Origin: Pradoshia eiseniae
GTDB lineage: Bacteria > Bacillota > Bacilli > Bacillales > Pradoshiaceae
NCBI RefSeq assembly: GCF_002946355.1
Contig: NZ_PKOZ01000003.1
Coordinates: 269,010 to 333,009, forward strand
Reading direction: 5' to 3'
Length of the DNA stretch: 64,000 bases
The notes below the pieces were generated by a model. The model did not search any database and was not told the DNA's origin. It saw nothing but the letters and a program-made list of their open reading frames with translations. This document shows positions 20,149 through 29,195 of this stretch, in pieces. The position numbers were made by a program, and so were the translations under genes. Within the stretch, counting starts at the first letter, position 1, and every line of letters starts with the position of its first letter.

Positions 20149-20178
20149 ATTGTATTAAATCTGGTATTTAATGTCCAA
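20149..20178 (-). promoter_or_regulatory. Sigma-A-like promoter of sucCD
   Basis: On the minus strand TTGGAC (20173-20178) and TACAAT (20149-20154) are separated by 18 nt, about 50 bp upstream of the sucC start. Both hexamers match the sigma-A consensus in four to five positions. Confidence 0.55.
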
Positions 20179-20189
20179 TATTTAGGACA
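20172..20189. repeat. Inverted repeat overlapping the sucC -35 box
   Basis: TGTCC-N8-GGACA is a perfect 5-bp dyad with an AT-only centre. It covers the proposed -35 hexamer of the sucC promoter, so binding there would block RNA polymerase. The responsible regulator is unknown; I did not match it to a known Bacillus operator. Confidence 0.45.
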
Positions 20190-20638
20190 AATATAGTCAT
20201 ATTTCAGTAATTCTTAACAATTGTTTCCTTATAATCCATTCAATCTCCTTTATTCATCGTTTTCAGTGTAAATTCGATTACCAACCCTATTGGCATCCAG
20301 CGGCAGCATTGCCGTATATCCTTTGCTGCGAAAGGGCGGATAATTATATAAGAATAATTAATAGACATTTTCTTGCCAACTATTATTGTGATTTTCTTTT
20401 TATACAAGCAGCAGGGTGGATAAAGTGTACTGGCTTCCATGTTCACAGTATCTTCCCCTGAATAGTCTCGGAGATGAGCCAGCATGTTGAGTGTTATTCA
20501 TTATCATAGTCACCACCAATGAAATTCCACAGGCAGACGGTTAAACAATAAGGTTCCAAATGGCTAGGCTTTATTTACTTCTTTCATCTAGGCGGCATCT
20601 AATTTAATGATAGAAATTACTATCTTAGTAAGACAAAT
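20190..20638. other. Gene-free stretch between rnhB and sucC
   Basis: About 450 bp with no convincing gene. One minus-strand frame of 81 codons (20240-20485) has no ribosome binding site and no recognisable domain. In B. subtilis this interval holds ylqG and the flhB-like ylqH; neither is visible here, intact or as an obvious remnant. Confidence 0.55.
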
Positions 20639-20674
20639 AAAAAGACAGATAGGTAAATTCCTATCTGTCTTTTT
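20639..20674 (-). terminator. Rho-independent terminator after rnhB
   Basis: A perfect 15-bp stem (core GACAGATAGG), a 6-nt loop and A/T flanks in both directions. It starts 37 bp after the rnhB stop and should end the upstream ribosome-maturation transcript; it may also work on the plus strand. Confidence 0.9.
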
Positions 20675-20710
20675 CGCAGACTTTGGTCGGTCGCATTAAA
20701 AAAGGTATGT

Positions 20711-21481
20711 TCACTGCTTGGCCTTCAGCGGAGCAAATGTCATGCGATGCCAATCTGTCGGTCCAAATCTTTCGATTGCCTCAAGATGGCTTTTGGTACC
20801 GTAACCCATATGCTTCTCAAACCCATATTCAGGATGTTGTTTGGCATACTCCATCATCATTCTATCCCTTGTTTCCTTGGCAATGACGGATGCAGCGGCA
20901 ATGGATGCTGATTTCGCATCTCCCTTGATTAAGGATAGCTGTTCAATAGGAAGCGGAACCTCCATCGCGTCGATTAAGCAATAATCAGGAGATATCTCCA
21001 ATTGGCTGATGGCCTTAAGCATTGCCTTTTTGGCCGCTTCATATATATTAATCTCATCGATTTCCTTACTATGAATGATGCCTGTAGAAACTGAAATCGC
21101 TTGTTCATGAATGGATTGAAAATATTCCTCCCTGCGCTGAGCTGATAGCTGCTTTGAATCATTCAGGCCCGGTAAATAGAAATCCTCAGGCAAGATAACG
21201 GCAGCTGCCACAACTGGCCCTGCCAACGGGCCACGCCCGGCTTCATCTACTCCGGCGATGAATTGGTATCCCTTGCGCCTCAAATCCCTCTCATAGACAC
21301 AGATTGACTCAAAATGCCCTCTTTGTATCCTTTCCTTCTCAATCGCCCTCTCTAGGCTTTGAAGGGCCAATTGAATACCCTTGCGGCTGTCGCTGCGGCA
21401 TTCAGTCACGAATGGATCCTCAAGGCTCTTAATGCGGCTCAGCTTCCCCTTTATTTCTGCAATCGTCATCTTCGTTAGCAT
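20711..21481 (-). CDS. rnhB: Ribonuclease HII
   Basis: RNase HII removes ribonucleotides embedded in DNA and cleaves RNA-DNA hybrids. The core begins FIAGVDEAGRGPLAGPVVAAAVIL at about residue 75 (Asp and Glu of the DEAGRG metal-binding motif). The other acidic residues are in DSKQL and YCLIDAMEVPL. The N-terminal helical extension of about 70 residues is a feature of Bacillus RnhB. The 256-residue length agrees. It is separated from rbgA by a terminator-like hairpin. Confidence 0.97.
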   Translation of the reverse strand: MLTKMTIAEIKGKLSRIKSLEDPFVTECRSDSRKGIQLALQSLERAIEKERIQRGHFESICVYERDLRRKGYQFIAGVDEAGRGPLAGPVVAAAVILPEDFYLPGLNDSKQLSAQRREEYFQSIHEQAISVSTGIIHSKEIDEINIYEAAKKAMLKAISQLEISPDYCLIDAMEVPLPIEQLSLIKGDAKSASIAAASVIAKETRDRMMMEYAKQHPEYGFEKHMGYGTKSHLEAIERFGPTDWHRMTFAPLKAKQ

Positions 21482-21516
21482 GTCTCTAATCCTTTCAGCT
21501 TATCTATCCGCAAAAT

Positions 21517-21542
21517 AAAGACCCCATTAAAAAGGGGTCTTT
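21517..21542 (-). terminator. Terminator between rbgA and rnhB
   Basis: A perfect 9-bp GC-rich stem (AAAGACCCC and complement) with an 8-nt loop, followed on the minus strand by TTTATTTTG. It starts 17 bp after the rbgA stop and ends before the rnhB start at 21481. Read-through could still transcribe rnhB, which has no clear promoter. Confidence 0.8.
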
Positions 21543-21558
21543 CGTTTTTCCTTATCTA

Positions 21559-22419
21559 TTATACATCATCCGATTCATTTGGTCGTTCAAAAGTGAGTCT
21601 TCCAAATTTCTCTGTACGAATATCCCGGATGATCAATTCTGCCGTCTTATCATAATCCACGAGTCCGCGGCCAGCCAAGCAGCCTCTTTTAGCGCCAATC
21701 CGATCGAAGGCCTCCACAATTTCTTCCGGAATCTCCTCTAGGTCATAGCGTTCCTTTAGACGGGACGGATATGCCTCCTCAAGGAAATGGAGCCCGTATA
21801 TCGCAATATCATGCAAGTTTAAGATCGTATCCTTAATAGCCCCGGTAACGGCCAGCTTATACCCTACCTCTTGATCTTCAAATTTCGGCCAAAGGATTCC
21901 TGGAGTATCAAGAAGCTCCAGCTCCTTGCCTACCTTAATCCATTGCTGGGCCTTCGTTACGCCCGGCATATTGCCCGTCTTAGCGATATTCTTTCCTGCT
22001 AGACGGTTAATGAGTGTGGATTTCCCAACATTCGGGATACCAACAATCATGGCACGGATAGCGCGCGGTTTGATGCCGCGTGCTTTCATTTTATCGATTT
22101 TGTCCTTGAGCACCTCTTGCGCCCCTGACATAATGCTCTTTAGGCCTGTCCCCTGATGAGCATTGACAGCGACAGCCTTAATACCCTTATCAGCGAAATA
22201 GGCGAGCCATTCATTCGTTCTATACTGATCAGCCATATCCGCCTTATTCAAAATCACAAGGCGCGGCTTATGCTGAATGATTTCGTCAATCATCGGATTT
22301 CTTGAGGATTGCGGCAGTCTTGCATCAACCAGCTCAAAGATTATATCTACTAATTTTAATTTTTCGGTCACTTCACGGCGGGCTTTCGCCATATGCCCGG
22401 GAAACCATTGTATTGTCAT
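21559..22419 (-). CDS. rbgA: Ribosome biogenesis GTPase RbgA (YlqF)
   Basis: RbgA is an essential GTPase in Bacillus needed for late 50S subunit maturation. The motif order is circularly permuted: G4 NKAD occurs near residues 57-60, before G1 GIPNVGKST (about 127-135) and G3 DTPG (about 172-175). The N-terminus [16 protein letters not shown] is characteristic of the family. It lies in its conserved position with lepB and rplS upstream and rnhB downstream. Confidence 0.98.
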   Translation of the reverse strand: MTIQWFPGHMAKARREVTEKLKLVDIIFELVDARLPQSSRNPMIDEIIQHKPRLVILNKADMADQYRTNEWLAYFADKGIKAVAVNAHQGTGLKSIMSGAQEVLKDKIDKMKARGIKPRAIRAMIVGIPNVGKSTLINRLAGKNIAKTGNMPGVTKAQQWIKVGKELELLDTPGILWPKFEDQEVGYKLAVTGAIKDTILNLHDIAIYGLHFLEEAYPSRLKERYDLEEIPEEIVEAFDRIGAKRGCLAGRGLVDYDKTAELIIRDIRTEKFGRLTFERPNESDDV

Positions 22420-22436
22420 ACTTTCACCTTCAACTC

Positions 22437-22994
22437 TTATTCGACTAATCCAAAGTCCTCAAACGGCCAATATACCAAGCTTGTCTTGCCAAGTATTTCA
22501 CTCATTTTTACCGTACCGATATGACGGCTGTCTTTGGAGTAACGTCTATTATCGCCCATTACAAACACTTCGCCTTCTGGAACCGTTGCCTCGCCCGTGA
22601 TTTCTTCAAGCGTGAACGGCTCTGTGAGCGGCCCGTCAATCACCTGTTGCTTATACTCAGCTAAATATGGTTCATCATAGGCTGTGCCGTTTATATAAAG
22701 CGTATCATCCTTATATTCTATTGTGTCACCCGGCAGACCGATTACTCGTTTAATATAATCCTTTTCTTCCGTCGCATGGAAGACGACAATATCAAAGCGT
22801 TCGGGCTCCCCGATTTTGTAGGAAATCTTATTTACAACCATGCGGTCCTGATCTTTCAATGTAGGCATCATCGATAATCCATCAACCAAGATAGGAGCAA
22901 AAAAGAAGTAGCGAATGATTGCCGCAAGTAAAATGGCAATCACCAATGCCTTAATCCACTCAAAGATTTCATTTTTTTCCTTGGCTTTTGCCAT
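22437..22994 (-). CDS. lepB: Type I signal peptidase
   Basis: This enzyme cleaves signal peptides from secreted proteins at the outer face of the membrane. The ATG at 22992-22994 follows GGGGTG by 5 nt and gives 185 residues; a longer frame adds six codons without a better site. A single membrane anchor spans about residues 13-33. The catalytic Ser lies in DGLSMMPTL at about residue 41 and the Lys in KRVIGLPGD at about 82; [11 protein letters not shown] is the further conserved box. Its place between rplS and rbgA differs from B. subtilis, where sipS lies elsewhere, but it is common in other bacilli. Confidence 0.96.
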   Translation of the reverse strand: MAKAKEKNEIFEWIKALVIAILLAAIIRYFFFAPILVDGLSMMPTLKDQDRMVVNKISYKIGEPERFDIVVFHATEEKDYIKRVIGLPGDTIEYKDDTLYINGTAYDEPYLAEYKQQVIDGPLTEPFTLEEITGEATVPEGEVFVMGDNRRYSKDSRHIGTVKMSEILGKTSLVYWPFEDFGLVE

Positions 22995-23083
22995 GTTAAC
23001 ACCCCGTATCATCTCTATCTGTTTATACGTTTAAATATAGCGATTTTCAGTCAAAAAGCAATCAAAATCTCTATGATGTGAAA

Positions 23084-23111
23084 AAGGAGCTTGTGTTAGC
23101 ACAAGCTCCTT
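23084..23111 (-). terminator. Rho-independent terminator after rplS
   Basis: A perfect 12-bp stem (AAGGAGCTTGTG and complement) with a TTAG loop, followed on the minus strand by TTTTTC. It lies 26 bp after the rplS stop and separates rplS from lepB. Confidence 0.92.
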
Positions 23112-23136
23112 GTATCCACTCACGTTAGTCACGTAA

Positions 23137-23481
23137 TTATCGGATTTCTTTGATACGCGCTGCTTTACCGCGTAGGTTACGCAAGTAGTAAAGTTTAGCA
23201 CGACGTACTTTACCGCGACGGATAACTTCCAATTTAGCGATACGTGGTGTGTGCAATGGGAATGCACGCTCAACGCCAACACCGTAGGAAATTTTGCGGA
23301 CTGTGAAAGTTTCACTGATTCCGCCTCCGCGACGCTTGATTACTACGCCTTCGTATACCTGAATACGCTCACGAGTACCCTCAACTACCTTCACGTGTAC
23401 ACGTACTGTATCACCAGGACGGAAAGAAGGAAGGTCAGTTCTAAGTTGTTCCTTCGTGATTTCTTCGATTAATTTATGCAT
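23137..23481 (-). CDS. rplS: 50S ribosomal protein L19
   Basis: L19 lies at the 30S-50S interface of the ribosome. The ATG at 23479-23481 follows AAGGAG and gives 114 residues starting [14 protein letters not shown], matching the known protein; the frame remains open for another 21 codons upstream, which are probably untranslated. [15 protein letters not shown] and [20 protein letters not shown] are family signatures. The 5' leader is a candidate regulatory RNA (next entry). Confidence 0.98.
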   Translation of the reverse strand: MHKLIEEITKEQLRTDLPSFRPGDTVRVHVKVVEGTRERIQVYEGVVIKRRGGGISETFTVRKISYGVGVERAFPLHTPRIAKLEVIRRGKVRRAKLYYLRNLRGKAARIKEIR

Positions 23482-23582
23482 CGTATTCAACTCCTTCCAA
23501 GCAATGCTCTTGCCAACCCTAATTGATGAATGACAGCGGAACATTGTTATAAAGAGAAAAGGCTTTACACCTTAACTCACAG
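23482..23582 (-). ncRNA. Candidate L19 leader of rplS
   Basis: The roughly 100-nt untranslated region has its own candidate promoter and GC-richer segments (GTTCCGCTGTCATTC, then GGTTGGCAAGAGC) unlike ordinary spacer. In B. subtilis a structured L19 autoregulatory leader precedes rplS. I recognise only the position and general composition; the fold was not computed. Confidence 0.42.
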
Positions 23583-23587
23583 GCTCT

Positions 23588-23617
23588 ATCTTACCATATA
23601 AATTGGAGTATTTGCAA
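23588..23617 (-). promoter_or_regulatory. Candidate sigma-A promoter of rplS
   Basis: On the minus strand TTGCAA (23612-23617) and TAAGAT (23588-23593) are separated by 18 nt. The -35 directly abuts the trmD stop codon. It would allow rplS to be transcribed separately from the rimM-trmD message. Confidence 0.5.
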
Positions 23618-24361
23618 CTACCTATTCTCACTTTTTATTTCATCCAGCCATTTTTTCTCGGCCGGAGATAATTCATAGCTATCGAGCAAATCAGGACGGC
23701 GCTCGAATGTTCTTCTTAAAGACTCTTTCTGCCGCCACTCCTCTATATGCTTGTGATTACCTGACAGTAGCACATCTGGTACCTTCATCCCTCTAAAATC
23801 AGCTGGCCTTGTATAATGAGGATGCTCAAGAAGACCTGAACTGTATGAATCAAGCACAGGTGAATCCTCATTCCCGAGCACACCCGGCAATAGCCGCACA
23901 ACACTGTCGATGATGACCATCGCACCCAGCTCCCCGCCAGTCAGCACAAAGTCGCCAATCGAGATTTCATCTGTAACGGCAAATTCCCTGATTCTTTCGT
24001 CATAGCCTTCATAATGGCCACACACAAAGACAAGCTGTTCTTCACGCGCAAGTTCCTCTGCCTTCTTTTGGGTGAATCGTTCCCCTTGTGGACAAAGGAG
24101 GATTACTCTTGGTTTCTTCCCCTCTAATGTTGGAGCAGCGATCTGTTCAAGTGCATCAAAGATTGGCTGCGGCTTCAAGACCATTCCAGCTCCCCCGCCA
24201 TACGGGTAATCATCAACAGATTGATGCTTGTTATCGGAGAATTCCCTGAAATTATGGGTATGGTATTCCGCTGCCTTCTTCTCAGCCGCTTTCTTAAGGA
24301 TTGAAGAGCCTAAAACACCTTCAAACATCTCAGGGAATAATGTCAACACATCTATTCTCAT
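23618..24361 (-). CDS. trmD: tRNA (guanine-N1)-methyltransferase TrmD
   Basis: TrmD methylates G37 next to the anticodon, using S-adenosylmethionine, and prevents +1 frameshifts. The 247-residue trefoil-knot enzyme starts [17 protein letters not shown] and has the knot motifs [13 protein letters not shown] and [16 protein letters not shown]. The rimM stop and trmD start share one base (TAATG), so translation is coupled. Confidence 0.98.
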   Translation of the reverse strand: MRIDVLTLFPEMFEGVLGSSILKKAAEKKAAEYHTHNFREFSDNKHQSVDDYPYGGGAGMVLKPQPIFDALEQIAAPTLEGKKPRVILLCPQGERFTQKKAEELAREEQLVFVCGHYEGYDERIREFAVTDEISIGDFVLTGGELGAMVIIDSVVRLLPGVLGNEDSPVLDSYSSGLLEHPHYTRPADFRGMKVPDVLLSGNHKHIEEWRQKESLRRTFERRPDLLDSYELSPAEKKWLDEIKSENR

Positions 24362-24879
24362 TAATCCAGCAACCCTTCCATTGGCTCAATGATGATGGAC
24401 TTTGCCCGAACATCGATTTTCTTGACGACATCATCGATATAAGGAATGAGCACCTCTTTGCCAGACTTCCCTTTCACGACCCATACATCGTTCGCGCCAG
24501 GAGAGAGAATTTCCTTAATAACGCCAATTTCCTCCCCTTCTGCAGTGGAAATTGTGCAGCCTATGATTTCATGATAATAATATTCTCCTTCATCCAATGC
24601 ACCGAGCTGCTCTTCAGATACTTTTAGAACACCTTCTTTATATCCCTCGACCTTCTCGATGCTTTCATGGCCCTCAAAGGTCAGCAAATAAAAATTCTTA
24701 TGCTGACGGGAAGAAGCGACAACGACTTCAACAGGGTCTTTTTCATTATTCTTAAAGATATAAAGAGTGCTGCCCTTTTGATAACGTTCCTCAGGAAAAT
24801 CGGTGGAAGAAACGACACGCACCTCTCCTCTAATACCATGAGTATTAACAATCTTTCCGACCTTGTACCATTTTTGCAT
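24361..24879 (-). CDS. rimM: 16S rRNA processing protein RimM
   Basis: RimM assists maturation of the 30S head by binding S19. The product is about 172 residues if it starts at the ATG at 24877-24879 ([20 protein letters not shown]). A GTG five codons earlier is embedded in the AGAGGTG ribosome binding site. The N-terminal barrel and C-terminal PRC-barrel ([18 protein letters not shown], then PGANDVWVV) are typical. Confidence 0.96.
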   Translation of the reverse strand: MQKWYKVGKIVNTHGIRGEVRVVSSTDFPEERYQKGSTLYIFKNNEKDPVEVVVASSRQHKNFYLLTFEGHESIEKVEGYKEGVLKVSEEQLGALDEGEYYYHEIIGCTISTAEGEEIGVIKEILSPGANDVWVVKGKSGKEVLIPYIDDVVKKIDVRAKSIIIEPMEGLLD

Positions 24880-24896
24880 ATTCTTTATGTTCACCT

Positions 24897-25283
24897 CTAT
24901 TTAAATTCATCGACGACTCCATCTTTTACGATGATGGTCTTAGTTTGCACAATTTCTTCCCAATTCTGCCCGATTTCCACATCCACGATGGCTTGTACCT
25001 CACGTTCCTTCAATTCGCTTCCGTAGGGAAGAATATCGAGCTGTTGAATTTGAAAGTCAAGCAGCTTAATTTTCTCTTTCCTGACGTCAATTTCCTTTTC
25101 GAAATGTGTCTTCAGGCTGACAGGCTGAAATTTTTTGGTCTTCTCCAGCTTCTTCAGCTCAAAGCGGAGCTGATCACATTCCTTCTTCAGGACAGCTTTT
25201 TTGGAGTTGAATTGGTCTAAGAGCTCAAGCTTACTCTTCTCAGTCAATATTTGCTTCACGATCACATTTTGCAAAATTTTCAC
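24897..25283 (-). CDS. ylqD: YlqD family protein
   Basis: This is a conserved Bacillus protein of unknown function encoded next to rimM. The preferred GTG start (25281-25283) sits 6 nt after GGTGG and gives 128 residues beginning with a [17 protein letters not shown] segment; a longer frame lacks a site. The middle is a charged coiled coil at about residues 20-85. The C-terminus contains the [18 protein letters not shown] motif seen in YlqD. I infer nothing beyond association with ribosome maturation genes. Confidence 0.85.
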   Translation of the reverse strand: MKILQNVIVKQILTEKSKLELLDQFNSKKAVLKKECDQLRFELKKLEKTKKFQPVSLKTHFEKEIDVRKEKIKLLDFQIQQLDILPYGSELKEREVQAIVDVEIGQNWEEIVQTKTIIVKDGVVDEFK

Positions 25284-25657
25284 TATTAGCCACCTCTTTC
25301 GTATTGCCATATCAACTGTTAAAATTCAGTCTATGTCTGACAATGCTGCTAGTCACCCGAGATGTTACTTGTATTTGATGAAAGCATATCTGTGTTCCTG
25401 TATGGCCGACAGAATGTCCCACCAAAAAATTATGTGGATCTTCCTATTAAACATGATACTATGTACTCTTTTCCTCTTTACCATTCATTATGAAGCAAAA
25501 TCCCTTTGAACGGAAACTTTTTTGTCCAATTAAAGCATGTTTTTTACTCGAAGGCTGCCTATTATTCAATTGCGGAAAAAGCATTAAATGGCATTTCCCA
25601 CTGCCTTCCTAGGCAAGCATAATCTGTTTCAATCGTTTTTTCTTCATATGAAATAGA
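25284..25657. other. Gene-free stretch between khpA and ylqD
   Basis: About 370 bp between the khpA terminator and ylqD. It should carry the promoter of the ylqD-rimM-trmD genes, but no strong hexamer pair stands out. A plus-strand frame ending at 25509 encodes a hydrophobic tail but has no ribosome binding site. Confidence 0.45.
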
Positions 25658-25684
25658 AAAAGGAGGGAATGATTCCCTCCTTTT
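25658..25684 (-). terminator. Terminator after khpA
   Basis: A perfect 11-bp stem (AAAAGGAGGGA and complement) with a 5-nt loop, closing on T residues on the minus strand. It starts 8 bp after the khpA stop and ends the ylxM-ffh-rpsP-khpA group. Confidence 0.9.
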
Positions 25685-25691
25685 CATCGCT

Positions 25692-25922
25692 TCAATCGCT
25701 TATTTCCAAATAGACTTTTTTGTCACTCTTGGATGCAGCAGTATATACTACCGTCCGAATAGCTTTCGCTACCCGCCCCTGCTTGCCAATGACCTTCCCC
25801 ATATCTTGCTGATTAACAGAAAGTTTATAGATAATTTTCTTGGCATGCTCATCCATTGATACGGTCACGTCATCCGGATGATCGACGAGAGGCTTTACGA
25901 TTGTTTTAATAAGCTCTATCAT
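25692..25922 (-). CDS. khpA: KH-domain RNA-binding protein KhpA (YlqC)
   Basis: A 76-residue single KH domain with the GxxG loop in GKVIGKQGRVAKAIR. In Gram-positive bacteria KhpA pairs with KhpB/Jag and binds RNA, with effects on cell elongation. It begins 14 bp after rpsP, a conserved pairing. Confidence 0.95.
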   Translation of the reverse strand: MIELIKTIVKPLVDHPDDVTVSMDEHAKKIIYKLSVNQQDMGKVIGKQGRVAKAIRTVVYTAASKSDKKVYLEISD

Positions 25923-25936
25923 AACGGACCTTTATA

Positions 25937-26251
<315 letters not shown>

Positions 26252-26303
26252 TTACCAAATCCATATACCCTTGTAAAGTCTTTTTTCTTAACACACAACT
26301 TTT

Positions 26304-27650
26304 TTACATAAATGGCAACTTAAAGCCGCCTTTTTTCTTGCCTTTTTGTTGCATTCCAGCCATCTGCTTCATCATCTTTTTCATTTCCTCGAATTGCTTG
26401 AGCAGTCGGTTGACTTCCTGAATCGGTCTTCCGCTTCCCTTTGCAATCCGTTTGCGCCTGCTGGCGTTGATGATCTCAGGCTGCTCTTTCTCTTTTCGTG
26501 TCATTGATTGAATGATTGCCTCTACATGGGCAATTTGCTTATCATCAATGGACAGGTTATTCATGCCCTTAATTTTATTTGCGCCTGGGAGCATTTTCAG
26601 AATATCGTCTAATGGTCCCATTTTCTTCACCTGGCTAAGCTGTTCAAGAAAATCATCAAACGTAAATGTGGCTGTGCGCATTTTCTTCTCAAGTTCACGC
26701 GCTTTCGCCTCATCGACATCTGTTTGCGCTTTTTCGATAAGGGTAAGAACATCCCCCATGCCGAGAATTCTCGAAGCCATGCGTTCCGGATGGAATGGCT
26801 CAAGCGCATCCATCTTCTCGCCCATACCAACGAATTTAATCGGCTTCTCCGCTACAGAGCGAATAGAGAGGGCTGCACCGCCTCGGGTATCCCCATCAAG
26901 CTTCGTTAAAATAACTCCGGTTATATCGAGCTGGTCATTAAAACTCTTTGCCACATTGACGGCATCCTGACCTGTCATCGCATCGACAACAAGGAAAATT
27001 TCATCCGGCTTCACGGCTTCTTTAATTTCCGCTAGTTCCCCCATCAAATTCTCATCAATGTGCAAGCGTCCTGCCGTATCGACCAAGACGTAGTCGCAAT
27101 GCTCTTCTTTCGCTTTAGCGACTCCCTGCTTGGCAATCTCAACTGGGCTGACCTGATCTCCTAACGAAAAGACAGGGAAATTCAGCTGCTTCCCAAGTGT
27201 TTCTAATTGCTTAATGGCTGCCGGACGATAAATATCCGCAGCAACAAGCATCGGTTTGCGGTTATATTTTTTCCGAAGCAGATTAGCAAGCTTACCGGTT
27301 GTTGTTGTCTTACCAGCACCTTGCAAACCAACCATTAAAATCACGGTTGGCGGTCGGTTGGATACAGCAATCTTGCTTTGCTCTCCTCCCATTAATTCCG
27401 TCAATTCTTCCTTGACGACCTTGATAACCTGCTGACCTGGAGTCAAGCTTTTCAACACTTCTTGACCGATGGCCCTTTCATTGACACGCTTGATAAAATC
27501 CTTTACAACCTTAAAGTTAACGTCAGCTTCAAGAAGAGCGAGTCTAACCTCGCGCATCATTTCTTTGACATCAGCCTCCGTAACCTTTCCTTTGCCGCGG
27601 ATTTTTTGAAGTGTGCCTTGCAGTCGGTCGGCTAAACCTTCAAATGCCAT
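26304..27650 (-). CDS. ffh: Signal recognition particle GTPase Ffh
   Basis: Ffh binds signal sequences at the ribosome and targets them to FtsY. The 448-residue protein has the N helical bundle, then the GTPase G domain: G1 GLQGAGKTTTTGKL near residue 107, DTAGRL, and TKLDGDTRGG. The Met-rich M domain runs from about residue 300 and ends in a basic tail with MKKMMKQMAGM. It is downstream of ylxM and upstream of rpsP, the common Bacillus order. Confidence 0.98.
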   Translation of the reverse strand: MAFEGLADRLQGTLQKIRGKGKVTEADVKEMMREVRLALLEADVNFKVVKDFIKRVNERAIGQEVLKSLTPGQQVIKVVKEELTELMGGEQSKIAVSNRPPTVILMVGLQGAGKTTTTGKLANLLRKKYNRKPMLVAADIYRPAAIKQLETLGKQLNFPVFSLGDQVSPVEIAKQGVAKAKEEHCDYVLVDTAGRLHIDENLMGELAEIKEAVKPDEIFLVVDAMTGQDAVNVAKSFNDQLDITGVILTKLDGDTRGGAALSIRSVAEKPIKFVGMGEKMDALEPFHPERMASRILGMGDVLTLIEKAQTDVDEAKARELEKKMRTATFTFDDFLEQLSQVKKMGPLDDILKMLPGANKIKGMNNLSIDDKQIAHVEAIIQSMTRKEKEQPEIINASRRKRIAKGSGRPIQEVNRLLKQFEEMKKMMKQMAGMQQKGKKKGGFKLPFM

Positions 27651-27661
27651 TCTGCCGCCTC

Positions 27662-28000
27662 CTAATCTAACTTTTCAAGAGATGCTATTGTCTCAATGAG
27701 TTGTTGCTGAACATGTTTATCAGATACTTCATCCGCTAAATTGCCTAACTTATTGAGTAAAAGGCTTCTTTGCTGCGCTTTTTCAAAAAGCAGCAGCTTC
27801 GCCTCATATTCTTCAAGCATCGCTTCTGTTCGTTTAATATTATCATAAACGGCCTGGCGGCTCACCTCATATTCATCAGCGATCTCACCTAGGGAATAAT
27901 CGTCCAGATAATAAAGAGACATGTAACTTTTCTGCTTTGGTGTCAGCAATGATTGATAAAAGTCATATAGGTAATTCATACGCATTGTTTTCTCGAGCAT
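27662..28000 (-). CDS. ylxM: YlxM, putative SRP-associated HTH protein
   Basis: A 112-residue helical DNA- or RNA-binding-like protein with a sigma-70 region 4-type helix-turn-helix near residues 20-60 ([22 protein letters not shown]). YlxM proteins are encoded with ffh or ftsY and influence SRP activity in some Gram-positives. The ATG at 27998-28000 follows GGAGGG by 6 nt; the frame extends further upstream without a site. It starts 11 bp before ffh. Confidence 0.93.
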   Translation of the reverse strand: MLEKTMRMNYLYDFYQSLLTPKQKSYMSLYYLDDYSLGEIADEYEVSRQAVYDNIKRTEAMLEEYEAKLLLFEKAQQRSLLLNKLGNLADEVSDKHVQQQLIETIASLEKLD

Positions 28001-28145
28001 TACTGACCCTCCAACTGTGTTAAGTGAAATACCTTTACAAAAATTTATTCTAAAGGGAAAATCAAAGAATGTCAAGAACCCTTCCTTAACAAAATGCTTG
28101 ATTTATCAGCGTTTCATCCATCCTCATATCCCTCTAGATACTAAA

Positions 28146-28181
28146 AAGCCAGGATATTACCCCTAAGGCAATTCCTGGCTT
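28146..28181 (-). terminator. Terminator after ftsY
   Basis: A 9-bp stem (AAGCCAGGA and complement) encloses a longer, partly paired loop and is followed on the minus strand by TTTTTAG. It is 12 bp downstream of the ftsY stop and separates rnc-smc-ftsY from ylxM-ffh. Confidence 0.78.
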
Positions 28182-28193
28182 GTCATTATAGAC

Positions 28194-29183
28194 TTATTCC
28201 TCTGTTTTATCAACCATATCGGCGAATAAGCCATAAACAAATTGCTCTGAATCAAACTCTTGCAGATCATCCATCTGCTCGCCAAGACCGACGAATTTTA
28301 CCGGTATCCCAAGCTCGTTGCGAATGGCAATGACAATTCCGCCTTTTGCCGTACCATCGAGCTTCGTTAAGACGATGCCGCTTACATCAGTCGCTTCCTT
28401 GAAGGTCTTCGTCTGCATGAGAGCGTTTTGGCCAGTCGTTGCATCAAGAACAAGCAAGACTTCATGCGGAGCTCCTGGAATCTCGCGTTCAATTACTTTC
28501 TTTACCTTCTCAAGCTCTTTCATCAGATTGACCTTGTTTTGAAGGCGGCCAGCCGTATCACAAAGCAGAATATCCGCTTTTCTTGATTTAGCGGCCTGCA
28601 CGGCATCATACATAACGGCAGCTGGGTCAGAGCCGGCCCCTTGCTTGATGACTTCCACACCAACACGCTCTCCCCAAACCTCAAGCTGCTCAATCGCACC
28701 AGCACGGAAGGTATCTCCTGCTGCGAGCAGCACCTTCTTGCCCTCAGCCTTATATTTATGAGCGAGCTTGCCGATAGTGGTCGTTTTACCGACTCCATTT
28801 ACACCGACAAAGAGCACGACTGTCAATGCATCCTCCTGGATGTTCATCTCAGCAGAGCTTTCCTCGCCAGATTCATAAATTTCAACGAGCTTTTCGGAGA
28901 TTACGCTCTGTACCTCAGATGTGTCTTTGATATTGCGGCGCTTCACTTCGAATTTCAGTTTGTCGATTAGCTCCATAACTGTTTCTACGCCAATATCCGC
29001 TTGAATCATCACATCTTCGAGCTCTTCAAAGAAGTCCTCATCCACTTCTCTGTATCTGGCAACCAAATCATTCACTTTCTCCGAAAAAGAGTTACGTGTC
29101 TTGGTCAATCCTTGTTTAAACTTCTCGGTTGTTGTTGTCGTTTGCTCGCTGAACTTTTCTTTTAGCTTCTTAAAAAAACTCAT
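28194..29183 (-). CDS. ftsY: Signal recognition particle receptor FtsY
   Basis: FtsY is the membrane-associated GTPase that receives SRP-ribosome complexes. The 329-residue protein has a short acidic/basic N-terminal region, the N helical bundle, and the G domain with GVNGVGKTTTIGKLA near residue 127, DTAGRLQ, and TKLDGTAKGG. Its form is the short Gram-positive version without a long A domain. It follows smc by 12 bp. Confidence 0.98.
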   Translation of the reverse strand: MSFFKKLKEKFSEQTTTTTEKFKQGLTKTRNSFSEKVNDLVARYREVDEDFFEELEDVMIQADIGVETVMELIDKLKFEVKRRNIKDTSEVQSVISEKLVEIYESGEESSAEMNIQEDALTVVLFVGVNGVGKTTTIGKLAHKYKAEGKKVLLAAGDTFRAGAIEQLEVWGERVGVEVIKQGAGSDPAAVMYDAVQAAKSRKADILLCDTAGRLQNKVNLMKELEKVKKVIEREIPGAPHEVLLVLDATTGQNALMQTKTFKEATDVSGIVLTKLDGTAKGGIVIAIRNELGIPVKFVGLGEQMDDLQEFDSEQFVYGLFADMVDKTEE

Positions 29184-29195
29184 AGTCTACCACCT

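Noticed and set aside
20240..20485. 81-codon minus-strand frame in the rnhB-sucC gap
   Set aside because: No ribosome binding site, no recognisable domain, and a mixed hydrophobic and basic composition typical of chance frames.
25320..25509. Small plus-strand frame with a hydrophobic C-terminal segment between khpA and ylqD
   Set aside because: It overlaps ylqD in its longer form, and the shorter possible start has no ribosome binding site. A real membrane peptide cannot be excluded but is not supported.
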